Positions 39,242-50,160 of a stretch of DNA of 64,000 nt are shown one piece after another. The position numbers and the translations under genes are program-made. How positions within the stretch are numbered: position 1 is the first letter of the stretch; each line of letters opens with the position of its first letter. This DNA is from Trichomonas tenax (Eukaryota; Parabasalia; Trichomonadida; Trichomonadidae). A model generated the notes under the pieces. It had not been told where the DNA came from. It searched no databases and saw nothing but the letters and a program-made list of their open reading frames with translations. The stretch covers positions 1 to 64,000 of the forward strand of contig JALKBU010000041.1 of the NCBI GenBank assembly GCA_023091735.1, given 5' to 3'.

Positions 39242-42200
39242 ATGGATTGGTTGCGAACTCGATTGGAGCAAAATACACACCCTTTAATAGAGCTTTTAAA
39301 CGAGTTCCATTCACTCCTCAAGACCGAGGATAAGTCATCCATTCCATTTTTCCTTGAAAATTTCCCCGAATTTGATAGGAAAACAATTAATTCAATCGAT
39401 TCGCGACTAAAAGGTGGTACATCGATCGTCGAAGCGTTCTCTCAATACATATTCGCGTTTAAATTCGATATAGAAACCCTCAAGAAAATTGTAAATTATT
39501 TTGAAACAGAAGAAAACGTTTCTCAGTTCTTTATTGACGGAGTTTTGTTATACACACTTACAGTAATTGTTGATAATCGAATTTCAAACACACCTACACT
39601 TTTACATTTAATATGCAATATCTTCCATAACAAATTTTTCAAGAATATGATAAAAATTCTTTACATTCAATTCATAACATTATGTGAAAGATACTTAAAT
39701 GATCATAATTTCGAATGGGATAACGAATCTTTGATTTCATGTGGTTCATTTTTTCCATTTTTCGACGAACCAATACCATCATCCATTATATTTAGACTCA
39801 TTAAAGCTTCACATAAACCTACAACAGAAAATGGAAGAGAAATATTGATTAATTCGATAATTCAAGTTTTGATAGGCAAACCTACATATTTTTCCAAAGA
39901 AGACAGTTTCAAGATGATCTCGTTAATGGATTATTCCATTAAAAAGCTTGATCCACGCGCATTGAGATTACTTGCCATTCTATCGAATACAGAGTTGCTT
40001 CATCCTATCAAGGATGATTTTGTCATAGTATCGTCTGTGTACATCAACATGGTTATACAAGATCCATTACATATTTCGCCAAACGAATTCATCGAAAGTC
40101 CACCAATCGATTTGCAACCATCCGATTTCGTTTTTCACACATGCAAAGAACATGAATTCGATATGGGATTCAAACAAATCAAATATGATGATATTCAAAC
40201 AAAAAAGACTTTCAAACACTTTTTATCACCGATTATGTACGAGAAAGTTCAATCATTGAGTGAATCAATAGAATCTGCTGATCTTGTGTGTCTTGATTGC
40301 TTCTTTACATCGTTCGTGAAAATTATTACAGCATATCGAACTGATCCACATATTTATGACTTAATTATGAATGAAGTCATTCTAATTTCGCATTTAGCAT
40401 CATCAACGTCAATATTACCACTTTCTGAAATATTTTTCAGTCAAATCATATTTAATCCAAATATCACTGTATTCCATGAAAAAGGAGCCTCAGAAGCTAT
40501 CAAATTCCTTCGCGGATCGTCTATCAATACTCTTGCTTCTTCATCACCCACTCTTTTAGCTGATTTATTAGTCCAAAATCAAATTTATCCACTCCTTGCT
40601 GCAGAGATCATTGCTCATTTCCTATATCCAGATCTTCATATTGATAACACTTTATTCCTTTCAGAGCCATGTCTTCAGACAATTTCACAGATTATTTCTT
40701 CCCTATGGAGTGGCTTTGATCAAAGTGATGGAATAAGATTGGCTTTTCACACAGTGATGTCTTTTGTTTTCTCGTTGATGAATGATCCAAAGAACAGAGA
40801 TGCTATCTTTTCATCCAATCATTTCTGCGAAACTTTCCTGTTGTTAGCAACAGAATCAACATTAGTCAACACAATATTAGTGACAATAAGAAACTTCTTA
40901 TTGGAAACAGAAAACGATGATATTTCAGCAGTTACAAAAGGATTCGCAACATTATATAGACACTGCTCTAAAATCAATGCCAAAAATCCAACTCAATCAC
41001 TTACTGTAATCAAAGAGCTCGGAAATATGATTATATACGTTCTTTCTCATTGCCCTAAGTTCGGAAAGAACTTGAAAGAACCATTGGATGCTATGATGGA
41101 GTTCGCTTTAGTAAGTTTACAAGATTTTATCCCAGAGACATCGGAAATTATACATCAAATCTTGAAATTCTTCTCAATAGTTACTCAAAGCTCTCCTTTC
41201 TACGAATTCTCTCCTGTTCATTTCTTTAAGTTAGTGCAAGTTATTAAGCGTCATATTTCTGCTGACAATGAAAGAACAATCTTCCAAAACTTCATCAATA
41301 TAGTTGCAGGATCAAATGCATTAGCAATTGATTCTTTATTCATCATTAAAGCGCCATCATTCTTACCTGTTTTCGTTGCTGCATTCGGAGAAACACCATA
41401 TATTGAAACAGTCATTGACTTTTTCATTAAACTTTGCAAGCACTCACCGACAAACAGCAGAATGATGCATGACAGTGGAATCGATCTACTTCTTATCGAT
41501 TATGTTTCCAAGAGGCATGAATTCTTGAATTTCAGAGGCTTGAACTTCAAGATAACAAGAATATCTGATGATAGCGCGTTCTCATTACTATGGCTTATTA
41601 CACGCGAAAAATCAAGTTATCCAGTTTGTTTAGAGATCATGAAATTGATGACAGATCCTCCGAATAAAGAAATGGCTTCACGCATTCTCTCCGCCCAAAC
41701 GTTTGAAGCATCATCGAGACAGAAAATAGAATTCCAGTTAGGACTTATTCAGCCATTTGCGATAATGGAGAAAGCTCCATCAACATTATTCAACAAGAAG
41801 ATGACTTTTTGTTACTGGATAAAGCTTGATGAATCACTATTATCAACAGAAAGCACCAATATCAGTATTTTGAAGATCACGAACGAATTGAATCAGACTT
41901 TTAATCTTTTCTTGCATCGCGGAACCTTCTTCTTATCTTTTAACGATCCTAAAGATGAACGCAGCTCTGTTAAAGTTTTTCTTGGTCAGACAAACAGCAG
42001 TTCATGGGCTTTCTGCGCTTTAGTTCTTCAGAGAATTTCCTTAGCAAAGACAATTGTTGGATTCTTTGCCAACAATGCAATGGTTCATGCGAACGAAGTT
42101 ACAGCAATGATGTTTGACCAAGATCTTACAATTGAATTCGAATTTGGTGGTGATGGTAATAACCAAATATCAGATAATGCAATCCTTGGACCTTTCGCTA

Positions 42201-45200
42201 TTTCGAACACAATGATGACAGAAGAGCAACTTCAATCAGTCGAAAAAAGAGGTACTGATGGATTTAACGAGTCTCATTTTGTTATATCAACAAATGCAAT
42301 CAAGACTCTTCCTGCTACACTTGATTTAGAACTTGGCAACAAAATACATTTCTTTTATGAAAGAGCATATCAACATTCGTTACATTATATGCTTGGAAAG
42401 GGAAATCATTTATACGCGATCATTAAATGCTTCTCTGAAAAATATGATGCACCAGAAGGATTTTTGGAAGTTCTCATTGGTTTAATCAAGACAACAATTT
42501 CCAATAACTTTAAGTTCCAACAGAGGTTCCATGGTTTCAGTTTGATTGGTAAGTATTTAGAGACTAATACAAAGGTCACTTATCATCTCTACACTGCATT
42601 CTTCAACGTGATGGATAGCATTGAAAGCGAACAAGTCATTTTTGAGTTATTTGATGGCATCATAATGAATATTAAGATCTGGAAGAAGACAAAGTTCTTT
42701 GTTCGTGTTATCAATCATTGGTCACATAATGCAATTCCTCAATATGTTCAGTTGATAAAGAGAAATGGATTCTTCTCGAACTTGATGATGAATTTTGACA
42801 TGATTTACCAAGAAAATTCAAACGACAGAAAACTTATCCAAAGCTACTTCAATATGCTCAACAATACCGGATCATTGTATATTTCAGGAAAAGACTTCAA
42901 CCAGTTGTTCCCATTGGTATGTTTGAGAATTTCTTCGAAAGATTTCTCGCTCATGATATTAGATTTGATTTGCGACTTTGCTCCAAAATTTGTGAAATCT
43001 CATAACAAAATGGACAGAGAGAATGCTTTACTGAACTTGATCAGTCAAGCTAATGACATTGATGTTATTGTTTCAATCGTGAAATGCCTTCATAACTTTT
43101 CATTGCCTTCGACATTGGATATTTTAATTACCGCAAGTTTGCTCATTAACAGACATCCGGAAAAGGCAGAGATATTTTCAAGGTTATGCAGCTTTGCTAT
43201 AGAATTCCCTGGATTCTATGTCTTATACTGTATAATGCCTTTGAGTTTGAAGTATCAACACAAAGAACTCGCTGCAGCATCATTGTCTTTGATTGCAACA
43301 ACAGAATATAAAATGAGTGATGAATTGTGGTATGTTTGGCCTATTCTCCTTGCGATGTATATCAAGGAAGATGCTTTCCACTTAGTCATCAATTTCATTA
43401 CTCATTTTGCAACGAAAGAAAAAGTTGAGGATATCATCATTACAACAAAGCTTATTATGTCTCTTCTATACATTGACAAGACAGATATTGTGATGGATCT
43501 CTTTAAGATATTTGATCACAACTTCACAAAGGATGTTACAATCTTTGTATATTTCGCCGCATTCTTCAGATTCACAAATCTCCCATATTCATATCCGCTT
43601 TTAGAAGAATTCGCTCATTCGGAATTTAATGAAGCAGTTTATGGTGTTACAATTCCAGATGTTCGCGATCTTTTGACTTTTCATGAGTTATTAAGAGGCA
43701 ACTTTGATGATTACAACATTAGATTCGGAATGTCTCCTGCTCCAAATGTTTTGAGCATGACAAATGAAATACTTGGAGAGTATAACTTAATTGCAATGTC
43801 AAGCATTGGAAAACAAGTTTCCGAGATTATCAAGCGTAATACTAATCCTGATATATTAAGTAACCTCAATATATTAGAACTAACATCGATGTTCTCGCAG
43901 AAATATAAGCAAGAATTCACAAGAAAGATCAACGAAATCAATCAATTAATCTCTGAAGCAAAGCAGAGAATCAATTCTCCATTCAATATTGTTAACTTTA
44001 ATAACTTAAAGAAAGATCAAGATTTAGTTGTTCCTCAGGCTGTTGATGACTATTACTCATACATGGTTTGCTATGATTATAAAAATGCAATTAGCAAGAA
44101 ATCAGACCACACTTTGTGTGGATTCATTCCAACATTGAACTCTCTCAATTATGTCGACGATTTTGAATTCAATGATGAAATTAATTTATCAGAAGTCGAT
44201 TTCTCATCGAGGAACTTTGTATCATTGCCTGGAAACATCATTAAATTTGGCCAAAAAGAGTTTGCAATTCTATTCTTCAGCGAAAATAACTTTTTGATTA
44301 CAACAAAGAGCAGAAGACTTATTTCATTCAGAAATGAAAACATTCGATGCATTTTCAAGCGTCCTCCTAACTCTCTTGAGTTTATATTATACGAAAGTCA
44401 ATCAATATTAATTGACTTCGCTCCACTTTCTATCAATGATGTTGTGAAAAACACAGACAAAATCAATCCAGTTCTCTGCGAAATTCCAATCGAAAACGTC
44501 ATTATTTTTAACTCCAATTTTGAGAGATTTGCTGTTTCAGAATTCATCAACGGAAAGTCAGTTCATACTTTAGACAATGAGCCATTGATTGATGGCGTTA
44601 ATTACTTAGAGTTTATTGGAATTGGAGCTGAAATTCTCGATAAAAGAATCGAAATTGAAGACGACCTCAACAATGGCTTAATCAAGCAATCTTTCCTTCT
44701 CCATCTCAAGCAGTCTCAAATTGTTTACGCTTCATTCTTCAGGGATAAGCTCGCGGTATTCATGAAGAATGGGGACGTTCACATATTTATCCTTAGTGCA
44801 TCAAATGTTCCTGAACTCCAAAATACATTCACTGGAATATTCCTGGATGATTCTTGCGTTGTCGTTCCAGGCACAAACTCTCTTACAATTGCAAATCGTT
44901 CCAATTTGACAGTCACTACAATTTGGGATGTCATCACTCATTCTAATGCCACTAAGCTTCATAACAATTGGTGCAAAGATAAAGATACTCCTGCATGGAT
45001 AAATTCAGCCGGTTGTGTTACCATCTCTAACTTTGACGTGTTTATTCCAGAGAAAGTTATTAAGTTCGCATTTTCTCAGTCCGCTGGAATCATTGCTGCT
45101 TCTACAGATAAATGCAGCATCTTCATTCATTCCATATTCAGACACGAACTATTCTCATATTTCCATGTTGACAATCTTCCAGACTCTTTGCTCGTTACTG

Positions 45201-45511
45201 ATTCGGGAGGTTTTGTTGTTTTATCAGATAATTCCCAGCTTCAGGTATACACAGCTAATGGAGCTTTGGTCGGATCTGTCGATGGTTGCACAGGAAGATT
45301 TATCAAATACGTTATGAAAGGCCTTGATTACATTGCTTATACTTCTTCACATGTTATCAAATATTTCTGCGTTTTGAATCCATCAAATCAAATGATTGCT
45401 GGTGAAGTCAAGTCGCGTGTCTTAGATATCGCATACCTTGATGAATTTAAGTCTCTATTTTTGATGTGTGTTTCTGCAAAAGTCCATATGTTCCCTGTTA
45501 ATATTAAGTAA
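39242..45511 (+). CDS. BEACH-family-like giant protein lacking the BEACH domain
   Basis: A 2089-residue protein with the order of large BEACH proteins. It has a long helical N-terminus (1-850), a concanavalin/LamG-like domain (about 850-985: KMTFCYWIKLDESLL ... SSWAFCALVLQR), and more helical repeats. About 1620-1735 is a PH-BEACH-like beta segment (NFLITTKSRRLISFRNENIRCIFKR ... ILIDFAP). The end (about 1790-2085) is a WD40-like tail. Between the PH-like segment and the tail there is no BEACH core. The hallmark W-x-x-REISNFEYLM or NFPWI-type blocks are absent, and the chain passes directly into INPVLCEIPIENV. The frame is unbroken, so the loss is in the protein, not a frameshift. Likely membrane-traffic scaffold. 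Confidence 0.7.
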   Translation: MDWLRTRLEQNTHPLIELLNEFHSLLKTEDKSSIPFFLENFPEFDRKTINSIDSRLKGGTSIVEAFSQYIFAFKFDIETLKKIVNYFETEENVSQFFIDGVLLYTLTVIVDNRISNTPTLLHLICNIFHNKFFKNMIKILYIQFITLCERYLNDHNFEWDNESLISCGSFFPFFDEPIPSSIIFRLIKASHKPTTENGREILINSIIQVLIGKPTYFSKEDSFKMISLMDYSIKKLDPRALRLLAILSNTELLHPIKDDFVIVSSVYINMVIQDPLHISPNEFIESPPIDLQPSDFVFHTCKEHEFDMGFKQIKYDDIQTKKTFKHFLSPIMYEKVQSLSESIESADLVCLDCFFTSFVKIITAYRTDPHIYDLIMNEVILISHLASSTSILPLSEIFFSQIIFNPNITVFHEKGASEAIKFLRGSSINTLASSSPTLLADLLVQNQIYPLLAAEIIAHFLYPDLHIDNTLFLSEPCLQTISQIISSLWSGFDQSDGIRLAFHTVMSFVFSLMNDPKNRDAIFSSNHFCETFLLLATESTLVNTILVTIRNFLLETENDDISAVTKGFATLYRHCSKINAKNPTQSLTVIKELGNMIIYVLSHCPKFGKNLKEPLDAMMEFALVSLQDFIPETSEIIHQILKFFSIVTQSSPFYEFSPVHFFKLVQVIKRHISADNERTIFQNFINIVAGSNALAIDSLFIIKAPSFLPVFVAAFGETPYIETVIDFFIKLCKHSPTNSRMMHDSGIDLLLIDYVSKRHEFLNFRGLNFKITRISDDSAFSLLWLITREKSSYPVCLEIMKLMTDPPNKEMASRILSAQTFEASSRQKIEFQLGLIQPFAIMEKAPSTLFNKKMTFCYWIKLDESLLSTESTNISILKITNELNQTFNLFLHRGTFFLSFNDPKDERSSVKVFLGQTNSSSWAFCALVLQRISLAKTIVGFFANNAMVHANEVTAMMFDQDLTIEFEFGGDGNNQISDNAILGPFAISNTMMTEEQLQSVEKRGTDGFNESHFVISTNAIKTLPATLDLELGNKIHFFYERAYQHSLHYMLGKGNHLYAIIKCFSEKYDAPEGFLEVLIGLIKTTISNNFKFQQRFHGFSLIGKYLETNTKVTYHLYTAFFNVMDSIESEQVIFELFDGIIMNIKIWKKTKFFVRVINHWSHNAIPQYVQLIKRNGFFSNLMMNFDMIYQENSNDRKLIQSYFNMLNNTGSLYISGKDFNQLFPLVCLRISSKDFSLMILDLICDFAPKFVKSHNKMDRENALLNLISQANDIDVIVSIVKCLHNFSLPSTLDILITASLLINRHPEKAEIFSRLCSFAIEFPGFYVLYCIMPLSLKYQHKELAAASLSLIATTEYKMSDELWYVWPILLAMYIKEDAFHLVINFITHFATKEKVEDIIITTKLIMSLLYIDKTDIVMDLFKIFDHNFTKDVTIFVYFAAFFRFTNLPYSYPLLEEFAHSEFNEAVYGVTIPDVRDLLTFHELLRGNFDDYNIRFGMSPAPNVLSMTNEILGEYNLIAMSSIGKQVSEIIKRNTNPDILSNLNILELTSMFSQKYKQEFTRKINEINQLISEAKQRINSPFNIVNFNNLKKDQDLVVPQAVDDYYSYMVCYDYKNAISKKSDHTLCGFIPTLNSLNYVDDFEFNDEINLSEVDFSSRNFVSLPGNIIKFGQKEFAILFFSENNFLITTKSRRLISFRNENIRCIFKRPPNSLEFILYESQSILIDFAPLSINDVVKNTDKINPVLCEIPIENVIIFNSNFERFAVSEFINGKSVHTLDNEPLIDGVNYLEFIGIGAEILDKRIEIEDDLNNGLIKQSFLLHLKQSQIVYASFFRDKLAVFMKNGDVHIFILSASNVPELQNTFTGIFLDDSCVVVPGTNSLTIANRSNLTVTTIWDVITHSNATKLHNNWCKDKDTPAWINSAGCVTISNFDVFIPEKVIKFAFSQSAGIIAASTDKCSIFIHSIFRHELFSYFHVDNLPDSLLVTDSGGFVVLSDNSQLQVYTANGALVGSVDGCTGRFIKYVMKGLDYIAYTSSHVIKYFCVLNPSNQMIAGEVKSRVLDIAYLDEFKSLFLMCVSAKVHMFPVNIK

Positions 45512-45767
45512 TTTTTGAATTTATGTTTGTATATAAAAAATATAATTAGTAATGACAAATGTTTATAAATAATAACACGAAAGTAATAATTTAAGATAAA
45601 ATACATAACATGGATAATATATAAAAAATATCGATTCAATATTAAACTAAAAGTCATGTTGGATAAATGATCCTAAAGTATGTAGTTATATATTGAAGAA
45701 TACGTGTAACTCATAGGTCAGATCTTCTTAAAATCAGAGAATCAAGTAAGGAATCATCGGTACAAAG
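45512..45767. other. intergenic between convergent genes
   Basis: 3' spacer, A+T-rich. Nothing seen. Confidence 0.5.
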
Positions 45768-46355
45768 TTATTCCTCTTCATCCTTCGAAGCGTCTTTCCA
45801 AAACTCAGTTTCGCGACCCATAACCTTCCAATATCCGTCAAAAGTGAAGAAATTATCATCATCAGTTAAAGTATGGGATAATTCTTCTTTGATCTTCTCC
45901 ATAAGTTTCTTTTCCTTCTTTTCTGTAGCATTTTCTTCTCGTTTGATGCTATATTTGATTAATAACGAATTATGAGAATTTAATAACGCAGCCATGTTTT
46001 GAAATGTAACGCCACGTCGGCAAAGCCGTTTGTACGCATTTTTAAGTGTAATAGGAGCTCTATTTTGAAAAGCTTCGGCGATTTTAGACCATTTATTTCC
46101 ATATTCTTTGTGAAGAAGCAATAATTTCACGTATTCTTGGTTATCCAGAGGTTCGAAGTTAAGAGGCTTATCGAGGTACATGTAATACCTCTCTTTAACC
46201 TGTCTAACTCGAAGGTTCATTTTTGCCGCGATTTCTTTCCAGTTGATTTGCTGCCCTTCGTATTGGGCAACGTAGCTTTTGAGAAGTTCGTCTGATTCTT
46301 TGTTGAAATAGAATGCTTTAGCGAATTTCTTGTGTTCAGGTTCCTCAACATACAT
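45768..46355 (-). CDS. divergent two-repeat Myb-like protein
   Basis: A 195-residue protein. Repeat 1 (about residues 15-66) is NKESDELLKSYV...NWKEIAAKM...QVKERYYMYL. Repeat 2 (about 72-118) is LDNQEYVKLLLLHKEYGNKWSKIAEAF...TLKNAYKRL. It keeps only one tryptophan per repeat, so it is more divergent than the others. The charged C-terminus (KKEKKLMEKIKEEL) ends DASKDEEE. Three codons of open frame precede the ATG at 46355. AAAAAGTGAC lies 30 nt upstream. Confidence 0.78.
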   Translation of the reverse strand: MYVEEPEHKKFAKAFYFNKESDELLKSYVAQYEGQQINWKEIAAKMNLRVRQVKERYYMYLDKPLNFEPLDNQEYVKLLLLHKEYGNKWSKIAEAFQNRAPITLKNAYKRLCRRGVTFQNMAALLNSHNSLLIKYSIKREENATEKKEKKLMEKIKEELSHTLTDDDNFFTFDGYWKVMGRETEFWKDASKDEEE

Positions 46356-46384
46356 GAGGATCAAATTTATATTGAATTAATAAA

Positions 46385-46394
46385 GTCACTTTTT
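46385..46394 (-). promoter_or_regulatory. AAAAAGTGAC motif before the Myb-like gene
   Basis: An exact copy of the recurrent motif on the coding strand, 30 nt before the ATG at 46355. Confidence 0.45.
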
Positions 46395-46788
46395 AACATT
46401 GAAAAAGAATTGGATGACAAAGAATTTTAAATCATAGGCCTGAAAATGAAATTTATGTTAAGAATGCCATGGAATGACATATTCTCAACGAAAAATGTCA
46501 TTTTTCCATAAATAACTTTAAATACATTCATGATAACGTTATATATAAGTGCTCCTATTTGATAAAAACTACAATGTTAAAAGAGTAAATCAATGAACTT
46601 GTCTGAGATTCGTTAGATATTCAATATAAGGACCAAACTCAGAACATATGTTTTAAAAACACGATTTCCATATCAAGTTTTGTATTAAAATTCTCTCTTT
46701 TTGATGATAAATATCATATCCCTTAGGGAAATATGATATATCTTAAATGCAGCTATTTCCTTCAACAGATTTTGCTAGAAATGTTAAA
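46395..46788. other. intergenic, nothing seen
   Basis: A+T-rich spacer upstream of the Myb-like gene, ending at the 3' end of a decayed gene. Confidence 0.5.
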
Positions 46789-48042
46789 TTAATGTGTGAG
46801 CTTTCTTGACTGATTACCAAATGATATTATGTAGGTTTCGTCATCAACATAATTCTTATTGTAGAGGCTTGCGATTCGAATTGTACAGTCCATAGTACCA
46901 TTAAGTCGATTCTCGACATAACCATCTGTTGAAATGAATCTTCTGTATTTGTCTGCATGAAGAAGATTGTCAAAATTATTTAAGAGTTATATCATTTCAA
47001 TATCTATTTCGACGGTTCATAGAATGGCAGTGGTGATATCTTATAATAAATCATGAAAATATCAAGAAATATGGTTCTACTTGATAGGATCATCAATCAT
47101 GTTTTCTTATGCAAGAAAACAACATTAGCACAGCTTGAACCCTGTGGAGTGATTAGAATCAAGCCTAAGGCAATCATTTTGGCGAATACCGAAACATTCT
47201 TCTGTGCTGTGTTGATACTCGCCCGTGTAAGATTTGGATATAATCTTTCGCCAATATAAATCAGTTCATCTAAATTAACAATATTGCGTTGAAAGTAATT
47301 TCTATTCAAGAAATTGATCATTTCAGACTTTAAGGCGTTTAAGTTCAGTTTCTCTCTTAGTTTATCAGCTAAAAGCGCTATTGAGCGTGTATTGCGACCG
47401 AGAAATTCAACATCATTTCTGAGATAGAGCATTTCTTCTGCTAACACCAAACCATTATCTACATATAGAAACTTAGAAGTAATATCTTTAAATATTGCAA
47501 GGGGGTATTCTCATTGAACACGTTCAATATGTATGCGTCTTCAAAGTATTTCTCAGGAATCAAAAGCAGGCCAACAAGATAGTCGTAAATTTAATGCCCA
47601 AAAACATACTGCCAATTAATGTGCAGGCATATAAGTTTTAATTCTTTGTACGATTGACAAATTTGTCGCATCATGGAAGGTATTCGGATGTCTCCAAAAG
47701 TAAACGTTATGATTTCTGCAAACATTGTTCCGTTTGAAGATGTAGAGATATTTCTCATTCTTACGATTGTTTCTTTGTGTCTAAAGAAAGATTGGGCGAA
47801 TTAGAATACTCCACCCATTTCGTTATATGTTTCGAAGTGATCACTTGGATATCCGTATCGAATTTGATTTGTAAAGTTTGCGAAATGTGTAGTGTCTATT
47901 ATTGTTTCTTCGGAAATGTGTAATTACAGTATTGTTTAGGTCCTTATAATATTTTTCACCTTTGACAACGAAGAAAAGGTGAAATACCCATGAAATGGAG
48001 TGCGTATAACACTGTGATTACTACTGCCAATATCCCTAACAT
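46789..48042 (-). pseudogene. decayed gene for a secreted or membrane protein, family unknown
   Basis: The minus strand from the ATG at 48042 begins with a signal-like MLGILAVVITVLYALHFMGIS. It continues through frameshifts and stops: EETIIDTTHFANFTNQIRYG, TIVRMRNISTSSNGTMFAEI, MRQICQSYKELKLICLHINW, then IYDYLVGLLLIPEKYFEDAY. After a shift near 47480 there is an open stretch of 117 codons (MVLAEEMLYLRNDVEFLGR ... VFLHKKT). Then more shifts lead to a final block, LLNNFDNLLHADKYRRFIST ... FGNQSRKLTH. At least five stops and three shifts. No domain recognised. GTCACTTTT lies 24-32 nt upstream, at the same spacing as live genes, so its promoter outlived the coding frame. Confidence 0.68.
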
Positions 48043-48065
48043 GTTGATGTTGTCGAATATTTAAT

Positions 48066-48074
48066 GTCACTTTT
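48066..48074 (-). promoter_or_regulatory. AAAAGTGAC motif before a decayed gene
   Basis: An exact motif on the minus strand, 24-32 nt before the ATG of the pseudogene at 46789-48042. Confidence 0.4.
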
Positions 48075-48283
48075 AACCGAGGAAAACCATCGAATTTTCG
48101 ATCCCTAAGAGCATTTGAAAGCTGATTTTATATTTACTCTGGATCTCCTTTATACCCTGGAATGTGTTTTTTTCTTTATTCACTTGATCTTTCTCTGATG
48201 CAATTTTTTTATGAGTCAATGTTGTTTGAGTCATTTTCTATCTTGAATCATATTGGGCCCATATCACAGGTGATAAATATTAA

Positions 48284-49030
48284 TACAACATAGTTTTATA
48301 TGCAACAATATTTCATTTGAAAATATATTTGGATCATAGAAAGCTGATACTTCAAAACTTTGAAGAACATAGTATAGTTTGTGATATTCTCGAATATAGA
48401 GAGATTACACTCATGAATATACTGAAATATCCAATTTCAAGAATAATTTTAATATCAATGTCATCTGAGGTAGACACCATGGGTTTACTATCAGTTAGCT
48501 TTCATATTTTTATGTAATTCAAGAATTTATATTCCTTTTTGTTCACTCATTTTGGACATTTCGAATATTTTAATTTATTTCTTCGAGATGGAGAAAGGTA
48601 TCAAGGAGAATACACGGCTCCTTATTTGAGTTCGTTAGGATGCAATTCATTCGCATAACGAATCGAAAGATATATCAATAATGTAATTAACATTCATGAA
48701 TGCCTTGAATCCAATGTCAAATCAGTGCTCTCTTTGTTGGTTGATATAGGCTTGAGTTTGGAGATGTTGTAGCTCTTTCTCGAATTTATGTGTGAATATC
48801 AAACTCGTAATATGTGCTTGTTAATGATGCAAAAATATTCAAATGCTGCAGAAAACTGAAATGTAAAAGTTTCAGAGGACCTTACTGAGAATGATTACTT
48901 TCGGAGAATCTATCTTAGAATAAATTTTGAAAATGTGATGATGTTACGCTTGCATGCATGTATCTCTATTTGTTTATACACGAAAAATGACACATCATCG
49001 ATGAATGATTATAGTGCCCGCAAAATCTAA
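48284..49030 (+). pseudogene. decayed gene, family unknown
   Basis: One plus-strand frame of about 249 codons holds only four internal stops (48515-48517, 48656-48658, 48770-48772 and 48857-48859), where near 18 would be expected at this composition. The translation is protein-like throughout: IYLDHRKLILQNFEEHSIVC, then RDGERYQGEYTAPYLSSLGC, INNVINIHECLESNVKSVLS, NVKVSEDLTENDYFRRIYLR and the end NDYSARKI. No frameshift is needed. It lies head to head with the preceding pseudogene. No domain recognised. Confidence 0.62.
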
Positions 49031-49442
49031 AGTCCACCCAATTGTGTTGTTTACAAGGTTGAAGCCCCTAACTCTGAAATCTTGAGGGAGGAGCTAATCA
49101 GTGTTTCTACTTTTAATGAGTAGAAAGATTGCAGGGCTAAAATACTCTATAATACATTATAAAAGTCTTTATATTTATATTGTGAAAAGTCAGAAAAAAA
49201 ATAATTTTGATAAAAAAACAATTAAAATATGCAAGAAAAAATAAACATCTCGAAAAGTAAATAAAGCAAAATGGACAAAATTGCAGGTTTTAGTTATTGT
49301 CGACACAACAAGAGAGAATCGTCTCCATTCAAGCTAGAGTCTAATCTGCAGGCGTCCTCTCTCACAAAACAACGAAAATAGAGAAGTTATGGAATAATTA
49401 AATATCGATTCTTCGTAAAAAAAACTTCCTTATTACGTCATG
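49031..49442. other. spacer with an 8-bp hairpin
   Basis: No gene. A perfect 8-bp stem with a 7-base loop lies at 49104-49126 (TTTCTACT paired with AGTAGAAA). Base composition shifts towards higher G+C after about 49270. Confidence 0.45.
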
Positions 49443-49936
49443 AAGCTGAGCTTTGCAATTTTCCCCTGCCCATCTCGAAGATGGAGGTATTCAAGGAAAA
49501 GCAAGATTCCTAACAGACAACGACACAAAAAACGTGTTGTGATTGCTCAGCTTGATACAGGGTAGCATTCAAGCAACTTAAAGCTAATGAATCTCGTGAT
49601 CCATCAGAATCTCAATGAATATTACCTTTTGATTTATTAGAGATGTACTATAAATTCATCAGCCTCTGATTGCATGCACTTTATGCTCCCAGAAGAGGCG
49701 ATTTTTATTGCCTCTTAATATCTTGCCATAAGAATGGCTGTGCACGAAGGACCTAAGGTTGATGCACATCACTCAGATACAGCACCTACCAGCTCGTGTG
49801 ATTTTTCGACATACGATATTTTTTGGGCGAAAATACAGCCCAATTCCATGCCATTTTGGCATGGGTGCTCTACCATTAAACACTCTTTATACTCGTGAGG
49901 CCTTGGGTTAATACAGGGCCTCCTTCCCCCGCGAGT
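49443..49936. ncRNA. candidate structured RNA or decayed repeat, hairpin-rich
   Basis: About 500 bases with no ORF, raised G+C and many perfect stems. AAGCTGAGC (49443-49451) pairs over 93 bases with GCTCAGCTT (49545-49553), enclosing CCATCT-CGA-AGATGG (49470-49484). Downstream are AAGAGGC/GCCTCTT (49693-49716), CCATGCC-ATTTT-GGCATGG (49846-49864), and nested ACTCG/CGAGT plus GAGGCC/GGCCTC stems (49891-49936). No match to U-snRNA, SRP, RNase P or tRNA consensus was recognised. All three frames read partly open, so an old coding repeat is the main alternative. The strand is unknown. Confidence 0.3.
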
Positions 49937-50160
49937 GCTGAGATTAAGTTGTGACTAAATTCGTGTTATATGATCCAAATGACGAATTTTGCAATCGAAC
50001 GGTGCCAAAATCGTTGGTTTAACGACAAATACTCTTATAATGTTTTTCAAATGCTATTTATCAAGTCAAAAGGATATTTTTCAATATTTCGTCTTTCACG
50101 AAATTATTGAGAGAAAAAATTCAAAAAATAGAAAGCCCACTAAAGAGTGATTCGATCTAG
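49937..50160. other. spacer between hairpin clusters
   Basis: Nothing further recognised. A GTTCGAT-like word (49996-50002, minus strand) resembles a tRNA B box, but no tRNA folds around it. Confidence 0.4.

Noticed and set aside
49860..50010. tRNA-like words (TGGTAGAGCA and GTTCGAT) on the minus strand
   Set aside because: They are too far apart and in the wrong order. No cloverleaf can be drawn, and the loop lacks the usual T33.
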